Below are positions 54,366 through 63,025 of a stretch of 64,000 nt of DNA, in pieces. Position numbers and translations under genes: made by a program. How positions within the stretch are numbered: the first letter of the stretch is position 1; each line of letters opens with the position of its first letter. The stretch spans positions 930,001-994,000 of the forward strand of contig NZ_JAGGPT010000006.1 in assembly GCF_018613715.1 (NCBI RefSeq). The letters run 5' to 3'. This stretch comes from Chryseobacterium sp. ISL-6 (GTDB taxonomy: Bacteria > Bacteroidota > Bacteroidia > Flavobacteriales > Weeksellaceae). The notes under the pieces are model-generated. The model was not told the DNA's origin. It made no database searches and saw nothing but the letters and a program-made list of their open reading frames with translations.

Positions 54366-55147
54366 GGCTGTTTTTTTAAAATAATATTGATACTGGTTCC
54401 TTTGTTTTTCAAACTTTCCAAACTAAAATGAGCTCCAATGATCTCAGCTCTGTTTTTCATGTTTGTTAGCCCTATACCATTTGAGGTTATTCTGGATCTG
54501 TCAAATCCAATTCCATCATCCTGAATATTAAGTTCCCAAAGTATTTCTTCGGAAGTATTGAGGTTAATGAAAATATTTTTGCAATTGGCATGCTTAATAC
54601 TGTTTTGAATAAATTCCTGCGTGATTCTCAAAAGAACATTTTTATGCACGAATCCTAAGTCGAGCTGTTTGAAGTTATGATTGAAACTTACATTGCATCT
54701 TTTAAAAGCATTGGTATTATCAACCTCTTCCTGAATTAAAGTTACAATTTCCTTTTGGTTGATGTTGTCATCAGTCAATGTTTTTGAGAGGCTTCTTAGA
54801 TCCTGTAACGATTGATTGATAATTTGTGAAACCTGTTCAATTCGTTCACTTACTTCCGGAACCTTATTTTCATACAAAAGCTGTTGAGTATAAAGACTTA
54901 CAAGCGTTAACTTCTGCCCTATATTGTCATGAAGCTCACGTCCTATTTGTTGCATTGTAGCTTGTTGAATTTCTAGTTGGGTAGCCAGAAGTTCCTTTTG
55001 GTGAATCTCGTTTTTTATTTCAATTTCATTTAAATATTCTTTTTTTCTTTGCTTGTATTTTCTGATGTATACCATAACAGCGGCTACAAACAATACAAAG
55101 AATATATTGAATAAGATAATGGTTATTAAGAGTTCTGTTTTCCCCAT
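54362..55147 (-). CDS. Sensor histidine kinase, HisKA_3 type
   Basis: A 261-residue kinase with one N-terminal membrane helix (about 6-28) and a coiled coil of Glu/Lys/Gln (30-65). HisKA_3 dimer domain GRELHDNIGQKLTLVSLY holds the phospho-His, and the HATPase has LRITQEFIQNSIKHANC, DDGIGFD and GIGLTNMKNRAEIIGA. It has no sensor domain of its own; the 7TM protein encoded just upstream, overlapping by 22 bp, may be the sensing part. Overlaps its regulator by 4 bp. Confidence 0.9.
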   Translation of the reverse strand: MGKTELLITIILFNIFFVLFVAAVMVYIRKYKQRKKEYLNEIEIKNEIHQKELLATQLEIQQATMQQIGRELHDNIGQKLTLVSLYTQQLLYENKVPEVSERIEQVSQIINQSLQDLRSLSKTLTDDNINQKEIVTLIQEEVDNTNAFKRCNVSFNHNFKQLDLGFVHKNVLLRITQEFIQNSIKHANCKNIFINLNTSEEILWELNIQDDGIGFDRSRITSNGIGLTNMKNRAEIIGAHFSLESLKNKGTSINIILKKQP

Positions 55148-55773
55148 ATGAATGAAATTGAGAATAATAAATACATAATAATTCCAGATATCAAAAAATA
55201 GTCAAAATATATATTGAAAATTCCTCTATACTCTCTGATTAAAGTCAAAAATGTCCAGAAAGGTAAAGTTCCAATATAAAATAAAGTTACACCGAGGTTG
55301 ATATAAAACATTCTGTTTTTTCCAAAACTAAGAATGTTTGAAGAGTTAATCTGTTTATAATATTCCATTACCACCAAGATCATTAGAATAAGACAACCTA
55401 AAGTGTAATTTAGAGAAAACATTATTTTATCGGTAGAAAACAGGATCTCACTTGGGATAAATGATACTAAATATAATAAAGATAAGACAATATATAGTTT
55501 TCTGTTTTCAAATGATTTTGCGGCATATAACCAATAAAAAAATATAAATTGAATAGGAATTACAAAATAATTATAAAACGCAGCTTTATTATATTCCATA
55601 ACTAAATCACCCCATTTTCCCACTGCTTCACACAAGAAAATAAAGATTAAATAGAACATAAAGTATTTCCAATATTGATTTTTGATCTTATTGTAAGACA
55701 AAATGGATGTAAAAGCTGCTAGACCTTCTACCCAGAACATAGATTCTTGTATTACTTTTTGGAAATCAGTCAT
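55126..55773 (-). CDS. Seven-transmembrane protein, possible sensor partner
   Basis: A 215-residue protein with about seven hydrophobic segments (for example YFMFYLIFIFLCEAVG, NYFVIPIQFIFFYWLY, LGCLILMILVVME, IMYLLFSISFIW) and a Trp/Lys end. No known receptor motif is recognised; the pattern resembles 7TM sensing modules placed before kinases. The gene overlaps the HisKA_3 kinase start by 22 bp, so close translational coupling is expected. The sensory role is inferred. Confidence 0.75.
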   Translation of the reverse strand: MTDFQKVIQESMFWVEGLAAFTSILSYNKIKNQYWKYFMFYLIFIFLCEAVGKWGDLVMEYNKAAFYNYFVIPIQFIFFYWLYAAKSFENRKLYIVLSLLYLVSFIPSEILFSTDKIMFSLNYTLGCLILMILVVMEYYKQINSSNILSFGKNRMFYINLGVTLFYIGTLPFWTFLTLIREYRGIFNIYFDYFLISGIIMYLLFSISFIWGKQNS

Positions 55774-55812
55774 TATGTGTACTACTATTTAAATAATTGT
55801 TTATTGAGGGCT

Positions 55813-56358
55813 TTAAAATAATTCTGACTTGGTTCCGTCAGGTGGAATTAGATTTCCGTGATTTTGTGCAAGTCCTTCTTCTTCAATAGGAGTTTCTGCA
55901 TTACGGGATTTCAATGCCATCGCCATTGCGTGGCCATTAGATGCTAAAGGATTAAAATCATAATCCAAAAGATCCCCATTTTCATCTTCTTTTTTCAAAG
56001 TGGGAACCATTACTAAAGTATGTCTTTCTGCATATTCTTTTGGAACAGTATGGTTTTCCATAATTGCCCAATTTTCAGATTTAGGATAAGCGGCATAATA
56101 AAATCTGATACCAAGATCATTATCAGTAGTTGTCGGGTCAATTTTTTTAGCTTCAGTTTCCAGGTCAGCAATGAATTTTTTCAGTTTTGGTAGATCAAAC
56201 CAAATAGAGTGGGCGTCGTTCATTTCAAGATTTGAATTAATAGCTTGTAACTGATTGTTACGATAATTATTGATCAGTTCTTGAATAAAAGATGTGGTCA
56301 TGGTGTTTGGAGCGCTAAGCGTTTCAATATCACCTTCGAAGATAGGTTTTGTTTCCAT
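55813..56358 (-). CDS. NHGNLIPPD-motif protein, cytosolic member
   Basis: A 181-residue protein. The frame opens at a GTG (56376) but the ATG at 56358 gives METKPIFEGD, which I prefer. There is no signal peptide. A domain with the pattern INNYRNNQLQAIN, DAHSIWFDLPKLKKFI and LGIRFYYAAYPKSENW is followed by a C-terminal AQNHGNLIPPDGTKSELF. The same NHGNLIPPD motif and related domain are in the lipoprotein at 56633, divergently encoded. Upstream of the 7TM/kinase/regulator genes on the same strand, so probably the same operon. Function unknown. Confidence 0.75.
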   Translation of the reverse strand: METKPIFEGDIETLSAPNTMTTSFIQELINNYRNNQLQAINSNLEMNDAHSIWFDLPKLKKFIADLETEAKKIDPTTTDNDLGIRFYYAAYPKSENWAIMENHTVPKEYAERHTLVMVPTLKKEDENGDLLDYDFNPLASNGHAMAMALKSRNAETPIEEEGLAQNHGNLIPPDGTKSELF

Positions 56359-56444
56359 AATGTTAGTTTTTAACACATTGTTAGTTAGTTCTGCAAATCT
56401 CGGAAAAATTTTATGTTAAATAACAGGTGTTTTTCCTATTTATT

Positions 56445-56462
56445 ATCCGTGATTTTACGGAT
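56445..56462. promoter_or_regulatory. Palindrome in the divergent region of the NHGNLIPPD genes
   Basis: Perfect inverted repeat ATCCGT-GATTTT-ACGGAT, 87 bp upstream of the ATG at 56358 and 171 bp upstream of the TTG at 56633. Its symmetry suits a dimeric NarL-type regulator. Confidence 0.5.
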
Positions 56463-56632
56463 TTCTTTTTTTTTATTTGCATACTGCTATCCTTATCAAA
56501 AATGAAGTGTCCTAAAAATTGCTATATTGCTTTTTAATATTGAGTTAGTCTTATTTTTTTGCGAAAATAACCAATTTATTATATATTATTTCTACGAAAT
56601 TGGATATATTTACTATCGAAAAAAAAATCATT

Positions 56633-57514
56633 TTGAAAACAAAAATTTTTAGCATAGGTTTTATAAGCCTTTTATCGGTTTGGATGCTATTTCAGTCATG
56701 TAATGGTGATTCTGAAAATGACTTGTCCAAAGGTACAGTGGTTTCGCAAGATTACAAGAATCAGTTGATTAATAGTAAAACTGCGCAAACACTTGGAGAT
56801 AATTATTTAGCTAATAACTATACTTTATTATTAGGAAGAAGGACGGCTAAAGGACTATCTGGTGAGGATGCCAGACAGGTGGTTTATCCAATAGAAGTTT
56901 TAGAAGCATATGTCGATCATGTGAAGTTAAAAGTAGGAGATGATGCCTTAATTGGAGTTAATATTGGACAATATCCTGCAAATAATGTGATAGATAACCA
57001 TCAGAGACAAGGTTACAAAGGATATCAGACCATGTATCTAATGTCTTATAAGACAGCTAATGATACTATTTCTCCAAGTAATTGTGTTGAAGCAATGAAT
57101 CATGGTAATCTTATTCCACCAGATGCAACAACAAATAAAAATGATATTGTAGATAAGAATTTTGAAAATTATTTAATTGCTGACGACGCAGCTGCGCTTT
57201 TGTATGATACGTATACTTTTAATAATGAAAAAACATTAGATGCACAGGGTGTAGAGGTAAAAAGACAATACTTTTATAGTGTTAATGTGCTAAAAGGATA
57301 TCTTCAATATGTGAAAGAAGAAGCGGTGGCAAAAGGAATTACTGAGGTAAACATTTCTATCAATATAGGTCAGAATAGCTTCAGTTCAGATATGACAAGT
57401 AAAGGAAAACAAAAAGGAGGTAGTCAGTGTATCTATTTTACAGCATTCCCAAAAGGAAGTGATATGAAAGATATGGTAAGTAATCCTCTTAACAGTCTTT
57501 CTGCACTTAAATAA
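56633..57514 (+). CDS. NHGNLIPPD-motif lipoprotein with two copies of the domain
   Basis: About 293 residues. The frame opens at a TTG (56600), but a -7-like TATATTTA (56605-56612) would put the transcript start near 56618, so the TTG at 56633 (LKTKIFSIGFISLLSVWMLFQSC lipoprotein leader, cleaved before Cys) is favoured. Two related domains follow: QVVYPIEVLEAYVDHVKLKV with IGVNIGQYPANN, and QYFYSVNVLKGYLQYVKEEA with ISINIGQNSFSS. Between them is MNHGNLIPPDATTNK, matching the divergent gene. A surface or periplasmic protein of unknown role; followed by a terminator. Confidence 0.75.
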   Translation: MKTKIFSIGFISLLSVWMLFQSCNGDSENDLSKGTVVSQDYKNQLINSKTAQTLGDNYLANNYTLLLGRRTAKGLSGEDARQVVYPIEVLEAYVDHVKLKVGDDALIGVNIGQYPANNVIDNHQRQGYKGYQTMYLMSYKTANDTISPSNCVEAMNHGNLIPPDATTNKNDIVDKNFENYLIADDAAALLYDTYTFNNEKTLDAQGVEVKRQYFYSVNVLKGYLQYVKEEAVAKGITEVNISINIGQNSFSSDMTSKGKQKGGSQCIYFTAFPKGSDMKDMVSNPLNSLSALK

Positions 57515-57530
57515 TTTGTATAAAATTAAA

Positions 57531-57560
57531 AGTGGCGAAAATTTTATTTTCGCCGCTTTT
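57531..57560 (+). terminator. Terminator of the lipoprotein gene
   Basis: Stem AGtGGCGAAAA/TTTTCGCCgCT around TTTTA, then TTTTTTTAT. A shorter T-rich stretch on the other strand may also end the peptide gene at 57577. Confidence 0.8.
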
Positions 57561-57576
57561 TTTATAAGATAATTTT

Positions 57577-57726
57577 TTAAACACATGGATATTTTCTGAA
57601 GTCTTTGCATGTATTGTCAGAAGTACAACAAAGATTGGGTGGACAGCCGCCGCCAATGTCACAATAGATAGGAGCCGGTCCAGCTCCAGTGATTTTCTTT
57701 AAATGATGTCTTTTTAATTTTTTCAT
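57577..57726 (-). CDS. 49-residue bacteriocin-like peptide with knottin-like Cys pattern
   Basis: The ATG at 57726 (the open frame runs further upstream, but this start gives a short, basic leader) encodes 49 residues. Leader MKKLKRHHLKKITGAG resembles the double-glycine type leaders of Chryseobacterium bacteriocin-like peptides (KKISGG class), with a GAG ending. The 33-residue core has Cys at 22, 28, 33, 34, 40 and 48: C-X5-C-X4-CC-X5-C-X7-C. This is the C-C-CC-C-C framework of inhibitor cystine knots. A likely exported, disulfide-rich peptide; antimicrobial or signalling role is inferred. No dedicated transporter or peptidase is in the window. Confidence 0.65.
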   Translation of the reverse strand: MKKLKRHHLKKITGAGPAPIYCDIGGGCPPNLCCTSDNTCKDFRKYPCV

Positions 57727-57766
57727 AATAGTTCTTGTTTTAATTACATTAATTTTTTGGTCATTG

Positions 57767-57774
57767 TAAATGTA
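57767..57774 (-). promoter_or_regulatory. Possible -7 element of the peptide gene
   Basis: Minus-strand TACATTTA, 7 of 8 to TAnnTTTG, about 40 bp before the ATG at 57726. No obvious -33. Confidence 0.4.
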
Positions 57775-57815
57775 TGAATAAGTATCTATCATGTGAGTTA
57801 TTTATTAATAAAAAA

Positions 57816-57846
57816 TAAGTGCTGTAAATTTTGTTTACAGCACTTA
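57816..57846 (-). terminator. Terminator of clpB
   Basis: Perfect stem TAAGTGCTGTAAA/TTTACAGCACTTA with a 5-nt loop, followed on the minus strand by TTTTTTATT. It lies 35 bp after the clpB stop. Confidence 0.85.
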
Positions 57847-57880
57847 CTACAAAAATAATATATATATGAAAAAAACTACT

Positions 57881-60475
57881 TTATTTTTCTGCTGGTCTGA
57901 AAACCAGTCCTGTTTCCTCGAAATAATCTAAAGTGATTCTATCACCGTCATTTACCGTTCCTGCAAGAATCTCTCTTGATAATTTATTTAAAACTTCCTG
58001 TTGGATTACTCTTTTTAAAGGTCTAGCTCCAAATGCAGGGTCATATCCTTTATTCATCAGGTAATCCACAGCATCCTGAGTTGCGGTCATAATAATGTTT
58101 CGTTTTGCTAACATATCATTGAAGCCCCTTAATTGATACTGAACGATTTTTCCAATTTCTTTTTTTCTTAAAGGCTGGAATAGTACCACTTCATCAATTC
58201 TGTTTAAGAATTCAGGACGTAATGTTTGTTTTAATAAATCAAAAACTTCGTCTTTCGTTTTATCTACAATTTCATCCTGGTTTTCTTCAGTGATATTTTC
58301 AAAATTCTCCTGAATTAAGTGTGAACCTAAATTCGAGGTCATAATAATAATAGAATTTTTGAAATTCACGACACGGCCCTTATTATCTGTCAGACGTCCA
58401 TCATCTAAAACCTGCAACAGAGTGTTGAAGACATCAGGGTGCGCTTTCTCAATTTCATCTAAAAGTACCACAGAATAAGGTCTTCTTCTTACTGCTTCCG
58501 TTAACTGTCCGCCTTCATCATATCCAACATATCCAGGAGGCGCTCCTACCAATCTTGAAACAGAATGACGCTCCTGATATTCACTCATATCGATTCTGGT
58601 CATATTGTTTTCATTATCAAATAAGAATTCTGCTAAAGCTTTAGCTAATTCAGTTTTACCAACTCCTGTTGTTCCTAAGAAAAGGAATGAACCAATTGGT
58701 TTTTTTTCATCACTTAAGCCCGCTCTGTTTCTTCTGATCGCATCAGCTACTGCCTGAATAGCTTCATCTTGTCCTACTACTCTGTGGTGAAGTTCAGTTT
58801 CAAGATGTAATAATTTTTCTCTCTCGGACTGTAAAAGTTTTGTTACAGGGATTCCTGTCCACTTTCCAATTACTTCCGAAATATTTTCAGAGGTTACCTC
58901 TTCTTTGATCAGTTCATTCTGATGGTTTTGCATTTCTAATTCCAGTTTCTGCAAAGCATCTTCTTTCTCCTTGATTTTTCCGTATTGAATTTCTGCTACT
59001 TTAGCATAATCTCCTGCTCTGGAAGCTCTTTCAGCTTCTAACTTAAGAGATTCTATATCTTTCTTGATTTGAGTAAGATCCTCACTTTTTTGTTTTTCTT
59101 TTAACCATTTAGCATTGATCTCATTCCTCTGCTCAGAAATTTTTGAGATATCTTCTTTTAAATGCTCTATCTTGGTTTGGTTACCTTCTCTCGAAATGGC
59201 TGCCAATTCAATCTCCATCTGCATCAGTTTTCTATCTAAAACATCCAGTTCTTCGGGTTTTGAATTGATTTCCATTCTTAATTTTGCAGAAGCTTCATCA
59301 ATAAGGTCAATGGCCTTATCTGGTAAGAATCGATCTGTGATATATCTTTGAGACATCTCAACGGCAGCAATAATTGCTTCGTCTTTGATTCTTACTTTAT
59401 GGTGAGCTTCATATTTATCTTTAATACCCCTAAGAATAGAAATTGCAGACTCTGTATCCGGTTCATCAACCATTACTTTTTGGAAACGTCTTTCAAGAGC
59501 CTTATCTTTTTCAAAATATTTTTGATACTCATTTAAAGTTGTTGCTCCAATGGCTCTCAACTCTCCTCTTGCCAAAGCCGGTTTCAAAATATTAGCCGCA
59601 TCCATAGCACCTTCTCCACCGCCAGCACCTACCAGTGTATGAATCTCATCGATGAAAAGAATGATCTGTCCGTCTGATTTTATAACTTCATTAACAACAG
59701 ATTTTAAACGCTCTTCAAACTCTCCTTTATATTTAGCACCCGCAATTAAGGCACCCATATCCAATGAATATAATGTTTTATCCATTAGGTTTTCGGGAAT
59801 ATCCCCAGATATGATGCGGTGAGCAATTCCTTCAGCAATAGCTGTTTTACCAACACCAGGTTCACCGATTAAGATCGGATTATTTTTAGTTCTTCGGGAA
59901 AGAATCTGTAATACGCGACGAATTTCTTCATCACGCCCGATTACTGGATCCAGTTTTCCTTCGGCTGCTAGTTCATTGAAGTTTTTAGCATATTTATTTA
60001 AGGATTGGTAAGTCTCTTCTGAACTTGCTGAGCTCGCCTTACTTCCTTTTCTTAATTCTTTAATAGCACCTTCTAATAGATTTTTGGTCACGCCCATATC
60101 CTTGAGCATTTTAGAAACTTCAGAGTTTGTTTCCAAAAGTGATAACCATAAATGTTCAATCGTTACATATTCATCACCCATTTTTTTTGCAATGTTCGGT
60201 GCGTCCAGTAAAACTTTATTGGCAGATTGTGAAAGGTAAATGTTTCCGCCCTGAACTTTAGGAAGTTTTTCTAAATTTTCTCGGTTACGCTCCCTTACCA
60301 GATTTGCATCTGCTTCAGATTTTTTTAATAAGAAAGGTGAAATATTTTCATCTACCTGAAAAATTCCTTCCAGTAGATGTTGAGGTTCTATGCTTTGATT
60401 GCCAAATTCCATAGCAACTTGCTGGGCTGCCTGGATGGCTTCTTGTGATTTTACAGTATATTGATTTAAGTTCAT
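57881..60475 (-). CDS. clpB: ATP-dependent disaggregase ClpB
   Basis: An 864-residue Hsp100 disaggregase that works with DnaK to extract proteins from aggregates. N-terminal Clp repeats ([20 protein letters not shown], then the HLWLSLLE copy), first AAA+ domain with GEPGVGKT and [15 protein letters not shown], the long middle coiled coil (about 405-525, [21 protein letters not shown]), second AAA+ domain with GTTGVGKT and [15 protein letters not shown], and C-terminal [19 protein letters not shown]. Length matches the family. A heat-shock promoter (HrcA or sigma-32-type) is not visible. Confidence 0.95.
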   Translation of the reverse strand: MNLNQYTVKSQEAIQAAQQVAMEFGNQSIEPQHLLEGIFQVDENISPFLLKKSEADANLVRERNRENLEKLPKVQGGNIYLSQSANKVLLDAPNIAKKMGDEYVTIEHLWLSLLETNSEVSKMLKDMGVTKNLLEGAIKELRKGSKASSASSEETYQSLNKYAKNFNELAAEGKLDPVIGRDEEIRRVLQILSRRTKNNPILIGEPGVGKTAIAEGIAHRIISGDIPENLMDKTLYSLDMGALIAGAKYKGEFEERLKSVVNEVIKSDGQIILFIDEIHTLVGAGGGEGAMDAANILKPALARGELRAIGATTLNEYQKYFEKDKALERRFQKVMVDEPDTESAISILRGIKDKYEAHHKVRIKDEAIIAAVEMSQRYITDRFLPDKAIDLIDEASAKLRMEINSKPEELDVLDRKLMQMEIELAAISREGNQTKIEHLKEDISKISEQRNEINAKWLKEKQKSEDLTQIKKDIESLKLEAERASRAGDYAKVAEIQYGKIKEKEDALQKLELEMQNHQNELIKEEVTSENISEVIGKWTGIPVTKLLQSEREKLLHLETELHHRVVGQDEAIQAVADAIRRNRAGLSDEKKPIGSFLFLGTTGVGKTELAKALAEFLFDNENNMTRIDMSEYQERHSVSRLVGAPPGYVGYDEGGQLTEAVRRRPYSVVLLDEIEKAHPDVFNTLLQVLDDGRLTDNKGRVVNFKNSIIIMTSNLGSHLIQENFENITEENQDEIVDKTKDEVFDLLKQTLRPEFLNRIDEVVLFQPLRKKEIGKIVQYQLRGFNDMLAKRNIIMTATQDAVDYLMNKGYDPAFGARPLKRVIQQEVLNKLSREILAGTVNDGDRITLDYFEETGLVFRPAEK

Positions 60476-60505
60476 ATTTTATATTTTTGAGTTGATTTAA
60501 GCAAT

Positions 60506-60598
60506 TTAGATTTCAGACATCAGATTTCAGACCATAAGACCTTGAATTAAAATAAATTTTAAAATCTTTTATCTAAAGTCTGATGTCCTAGATCTAAT
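60506..60598. repeat. Inverted repeat with a direct repeat inside one arm
   Basis: Left arm TTAGATTTCAGACATCAGA (60506-60524) and right arm TCTGATGTCCTAGATCTAA (about 60580-60598) pair with a few mismatches over an AT-rich loop of about 55 bp. Within the left side AGATTTCAGACAT and AGATTTCAGACCAT are direct repeats. It resembles short interspersed intergenic repeats of this group. Confidence 0.55.
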
Positions 60599-60830
60599 TT
60601 TAATCATTTAATTCGAGTACCATATCGCAAAAACTGTTCAATTATTGAATTTTCAAATATTTAGGACAAAATTTCCGAATATTGCATTTTGAGCTGCGCT
60701 TTCACTAGACAAAATTTCCATTTTTTAAAAATCAGTTGTAAATTTTGACATCTCTTATAGTCTTATTATGATTAAAAAGAGTATCTAAAAACTTTATAGA
60801 CCAAAAATCTACAGTTTAAATCAAAAAAGT

Positions 60831-60838
60831 TACTTTTG
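60831..60838 (+). promoter_or_regulatory. -7 promoter element of the TetR-type regulator
   Basis: TACTTTTG matches TAnnTTTG exactly, 10 bp before the ATG at 60849, so the mRNA would be nearly leaderless. Confidence 0.6.
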
Positions 60839-60848
60839 TATTTTACTG

Positions 60849-61427
60849 ATGGAGCTTAAAGAAAAACAAAGAAAAATATTAGACGAAGCCGTTCAGCTTT
60901 TCAAAGAGAAAGGTTATATGGGTAGCTCTGTAAGAGACTTGGCTACCAAGCTGAATATAAAGGCTGCTTCCTTGTATGCACATATCCGATCTAAAGAAGA
61001 GATTCTTGAATGGATCTGTTTTGGAATTGCACAAGATTTCTTCGTAGAGCTGGAGGAAGTACAAAACACGGATCTCAATCCAAAAGATAAATTGAATTTA
61101 TTTATTGATAAACATTTATCTATTGTGCTTAAAAACCCTGATGTTACCCATATTTATTCCAATGAATGGAAACATCTTGAAGAAAGGCTTCCTGAATTTG
61201 TAGAATTAAGGAAGAAATATCAGCAAGAAGTTGAACAATTAATTTCTATGATCTATAAAGCTGAGAATTGGGAATTAAAATCACCTGTTTTTACGACTAG
61301 ATTTATTCTTCATACTTTAAACAATTCCTATTTCTGGTTTAAAAGAAATACAGAATCGACTACTGAAATTACCGATGAGATCAGGAATAAGATACTTTTT
61401 GGGCTTCTTGGAAATGAAAAACAATAG
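60849..61427 (+). CDS. TetR/AcrR-family regulator, likely of phenylacetate genes
   Basis: A 192-residue regulator with the TetR helix-turn-helix at the start (ILDEAVQLFKEKGYMGSSVRDLATKLNIKAAS, here quoted as GYMGSSVRDLATKL and LYAHIRSKEEIL), then a ligand-binding all-helical domain. It lies just upstream of paaK and paaE on the same strand, and a PaaR-like palindrome covers the paaK start site, so phenylacetyl-CoA is a reasonable ligand. Its role as the local repressor is inferred. Confidence 0.85.
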   Translation: MELKEKQRKILDEAVQLFKEKGYMGSSVRDLATKLNIKAASLYAHIRSKEEILEWICFGIAQDFFVELEEVQNTDLNPKDKLNLFIDKHLSIVLKNPDVTHIYSNEWKHLEERLPEFVELRKKYQQEVEQLISMIYKAENWELKSPVFTTRFILHTLNNSYFWFKRNTESTTEITDEIRNKILFGLLGNEKQ

Positions 61428-61460
61428 GCTTAAGGATTGAAATCTTCAATTTAATCTTTT

Positions 61461-61535
61461 TCATTCTGACTGAGAAAATCTAAATACTAAATTGTATAAC
61501 TAAAGATCCTCCACTGTATTCCATTCTGAATGACA
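61461..61535. repeat. Short intergenic repeat fragments (CATTCTGA type)
   Basis: Two CATTCTGA-containing segments (TTCATTCTGACTGAG near 61460 and CCATTCTGAATGACA near 61521), the second in the opposite sense to the typical form TGTCATTCAGAATGG. They look like remnants of an interspersed intergenic element. Weak evidence from one window. Confidence 0.3.
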
Positions 61536-61647
61536 AGTTAAATGAGAGATTTTATAGGAGATTCAAATATCATTTATTGTTGAAATTCCGCACTGTTTTC
61601 GGATAAATTATTTAGAACTATTCAAAATATGACGAAAATCATAAAAA

Positions 61648-61679
61648 TTTTGTCAGCTCCCAAAATCTTTTTAAATTTA
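61648..61679 (+). promoter_or_regulatory. Promoter of the paa operon
   Basis: TTTTG (61648-61652) and TAAATTTA (61672-61679, 7 of 8 to TAnnTTTG) with a 19-bp spacer, the ideal Bacteroidetes spacing. Confidence 0.6.
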
Positions 61680-61682
61680 CAC

Positions 61683-61696
61683 CTAACAAATGTTAG
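61683..61696 (+). promoter_or_regulatory. PaaR-like operator at the paaK transcription start
   Basis: Palindrome CTAACA-AA-TGTTAG directly downstream of the -7 box, so a bound protein would block transcription. It fits the half-site form CNAAC-nnnn-GTTNG known for TetR-family PaaR of Thermus. Confidence 0.6.
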
Positions 61697-61705
61697 TTAG
61701 TTTTT

Positions 61706-63025
61706 ATGGATTTTTCAGTTGAATATTTAAAACTCGACCAATTGAGACAGCTCCAATCTGAAAGATTGGTGAATTTGGTCAGTTATCTTGAGGACAGATC
61801 GGATTTTTATAGAAAGAAATTTAATGAATTGGGAATATCACCTCAGGAAATAAGGTCAATTGAAGATATTTCAAAACTACCAATTACCTATAAACAGGAT
61901 TTAAGAGATAACTATCCTTTCGGATTATTTACGGTTCCAAAAAATGAGTTACAAAGAATTCATTGCTCGAGTGGAACAACAGGAAAGCCAACAGTAGTAG
62001 GATATACCAAAGAAGATGTTGATCTTTTCAGCGAGGTGGTTGCAAGATCATTAAATGCTGCAGGTGCAAAACCAGGGATGCAATTGCATAATGCATATGG
62101 TTATGGAATTTTTACCGGCGGACTTGGGCTTCATTATGGAGCTGAAAAATTAGGAATGAGTGTTCTTCCTATTTCTGGAGGAATGACCACAAGGCAGGTA
62201 GATCTAATCATGGACTTTAAACCGGAAGTAATTTGTTGTTCACCATCCTATGCGCTGACAATTGCTGATGAGTTTGCTAAAAGAGGAATTTCTGCAGCGG
62301 AGATTAGTTTAAAATATGCTGTTTTAGGATCAGAACCCTGGACGGAAATTATACGACATCATATTGAAGAGAAACTAGGTGTTCATGCAACCAATATTTA
62401 TGGATTGAGTGAAATTATTGGACCTGGAGTCTCCATGGAAGATTTTGAAGAAAAAGGAGGTTCTTATATCTGGGAAGATCATTTTTATCCGGAAATTTTA
62501 GATCCGGTTACAAAGCAGCCGGTTCCTTTTGGAGAAGAAGGGGTTTTAGTGATCACTACCTTAACGAAAAAAGCAATGCCTCTTTTAAGATATTGGACAA
62601 ATGATATTACAAGTCTTTATTACGATGAGAACGCTAAAAGAAGTATGGTTAAAATGAGACCTCTTCTGGGAAGAGCCGATGATATGCTGATTGTAAGAGG
62701 AGTGAATGTATATCCAAGTCAGATAGAAGAAGCTTTTTCACATGTACAGGGAGTGGTTCCGAATTATTATCTTACACCGATTGAAAAAGAACAGATGTGT
62801 GTAGCTCTGGATATCGACCTGGAAATTGATGATGATTTTGTGAAATCTGAGCAACTTGAAATAAATACCGATGATTATGTTATTTTTGTCGGAAACTTTG
62901 GAAAAAATATAGAAAACGAAATAAAGAAAAGAGTAGGAATTACAACGAAAGTTAGAATTCATGCTCAAGACAGCTTGCCAAAATGCGAGGGTGGAAAAAT
63001 TAATAGAATACTTAAGAAAAAATGA
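61706..63025 (+). CDS. paaK: Phenylacetate-CoA ligase
   Basis: A 439-residue adenylate-forming enzyme that activates phenylacetate with CoA and ATP, the first step of the aerobic phenylacetate pathway. PaaK features: start region YLKLDQLRQLQSERL, PLoop-like IHCSSGTTGKPTVVGYT (ATP binding), NAYGYGIFTGGLGLHYGAE, YGLSEIIGPGVSME, RPLLGRADDMLIVRGVNVYP and LPKCEGGKINRI. Length as usual. Its stop overlaps the paaE start by 4 bp (ATGA). Confidence 0.93.
   Translation: MDFSVEYLKLDQLRQLQSERLVNLVSYLEDRSDFYRKKFNELGISPQEIRSIEDISKLPITYKQDLRDNYPFGLFTVPKNELQRIHCSSGTTGKPTVVGYTKEDVDLFSEVVARSLNAAGAKPGMQLHNAYGYGIFTGGLGLHYGAEKLGMSVLPISGGMTTRQVDLIMDFKPEVICCSPSYALTIADEFAKRGISAAEISLKYAVLGSEPWTEIIRHHIEEKLGVHATNIYGLSEIIGPGVSMEDFEEKGGSYIWEDHFYPEILDPVTKQPVPFGEEGVLVITTLTKKAMPLLRYWTNDITSLYYDENAKRSMVKMRPLLGRADDMLIVRGVNVYPSQIEEAFSHVQGVVPNYYLTPIEKEQMCVALDIDLEIDDDFVKSEQLEINTDDYVIFVGNFGKNIENEIKKRVGITTKVRIHAQDSLPKCEGGKINRILKKK

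Larger units (their letters stand above)
60476..60848. other. Intergenic region between clpB and the TetR-type regulator
   Basis: About 370 bp, divergent promoters. It contains the inverted repeat at 60506-60598 and a -7 element at 60831-60838 for the regulator. No ORF or RNA gene otherwise. Confidence 0.55.
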
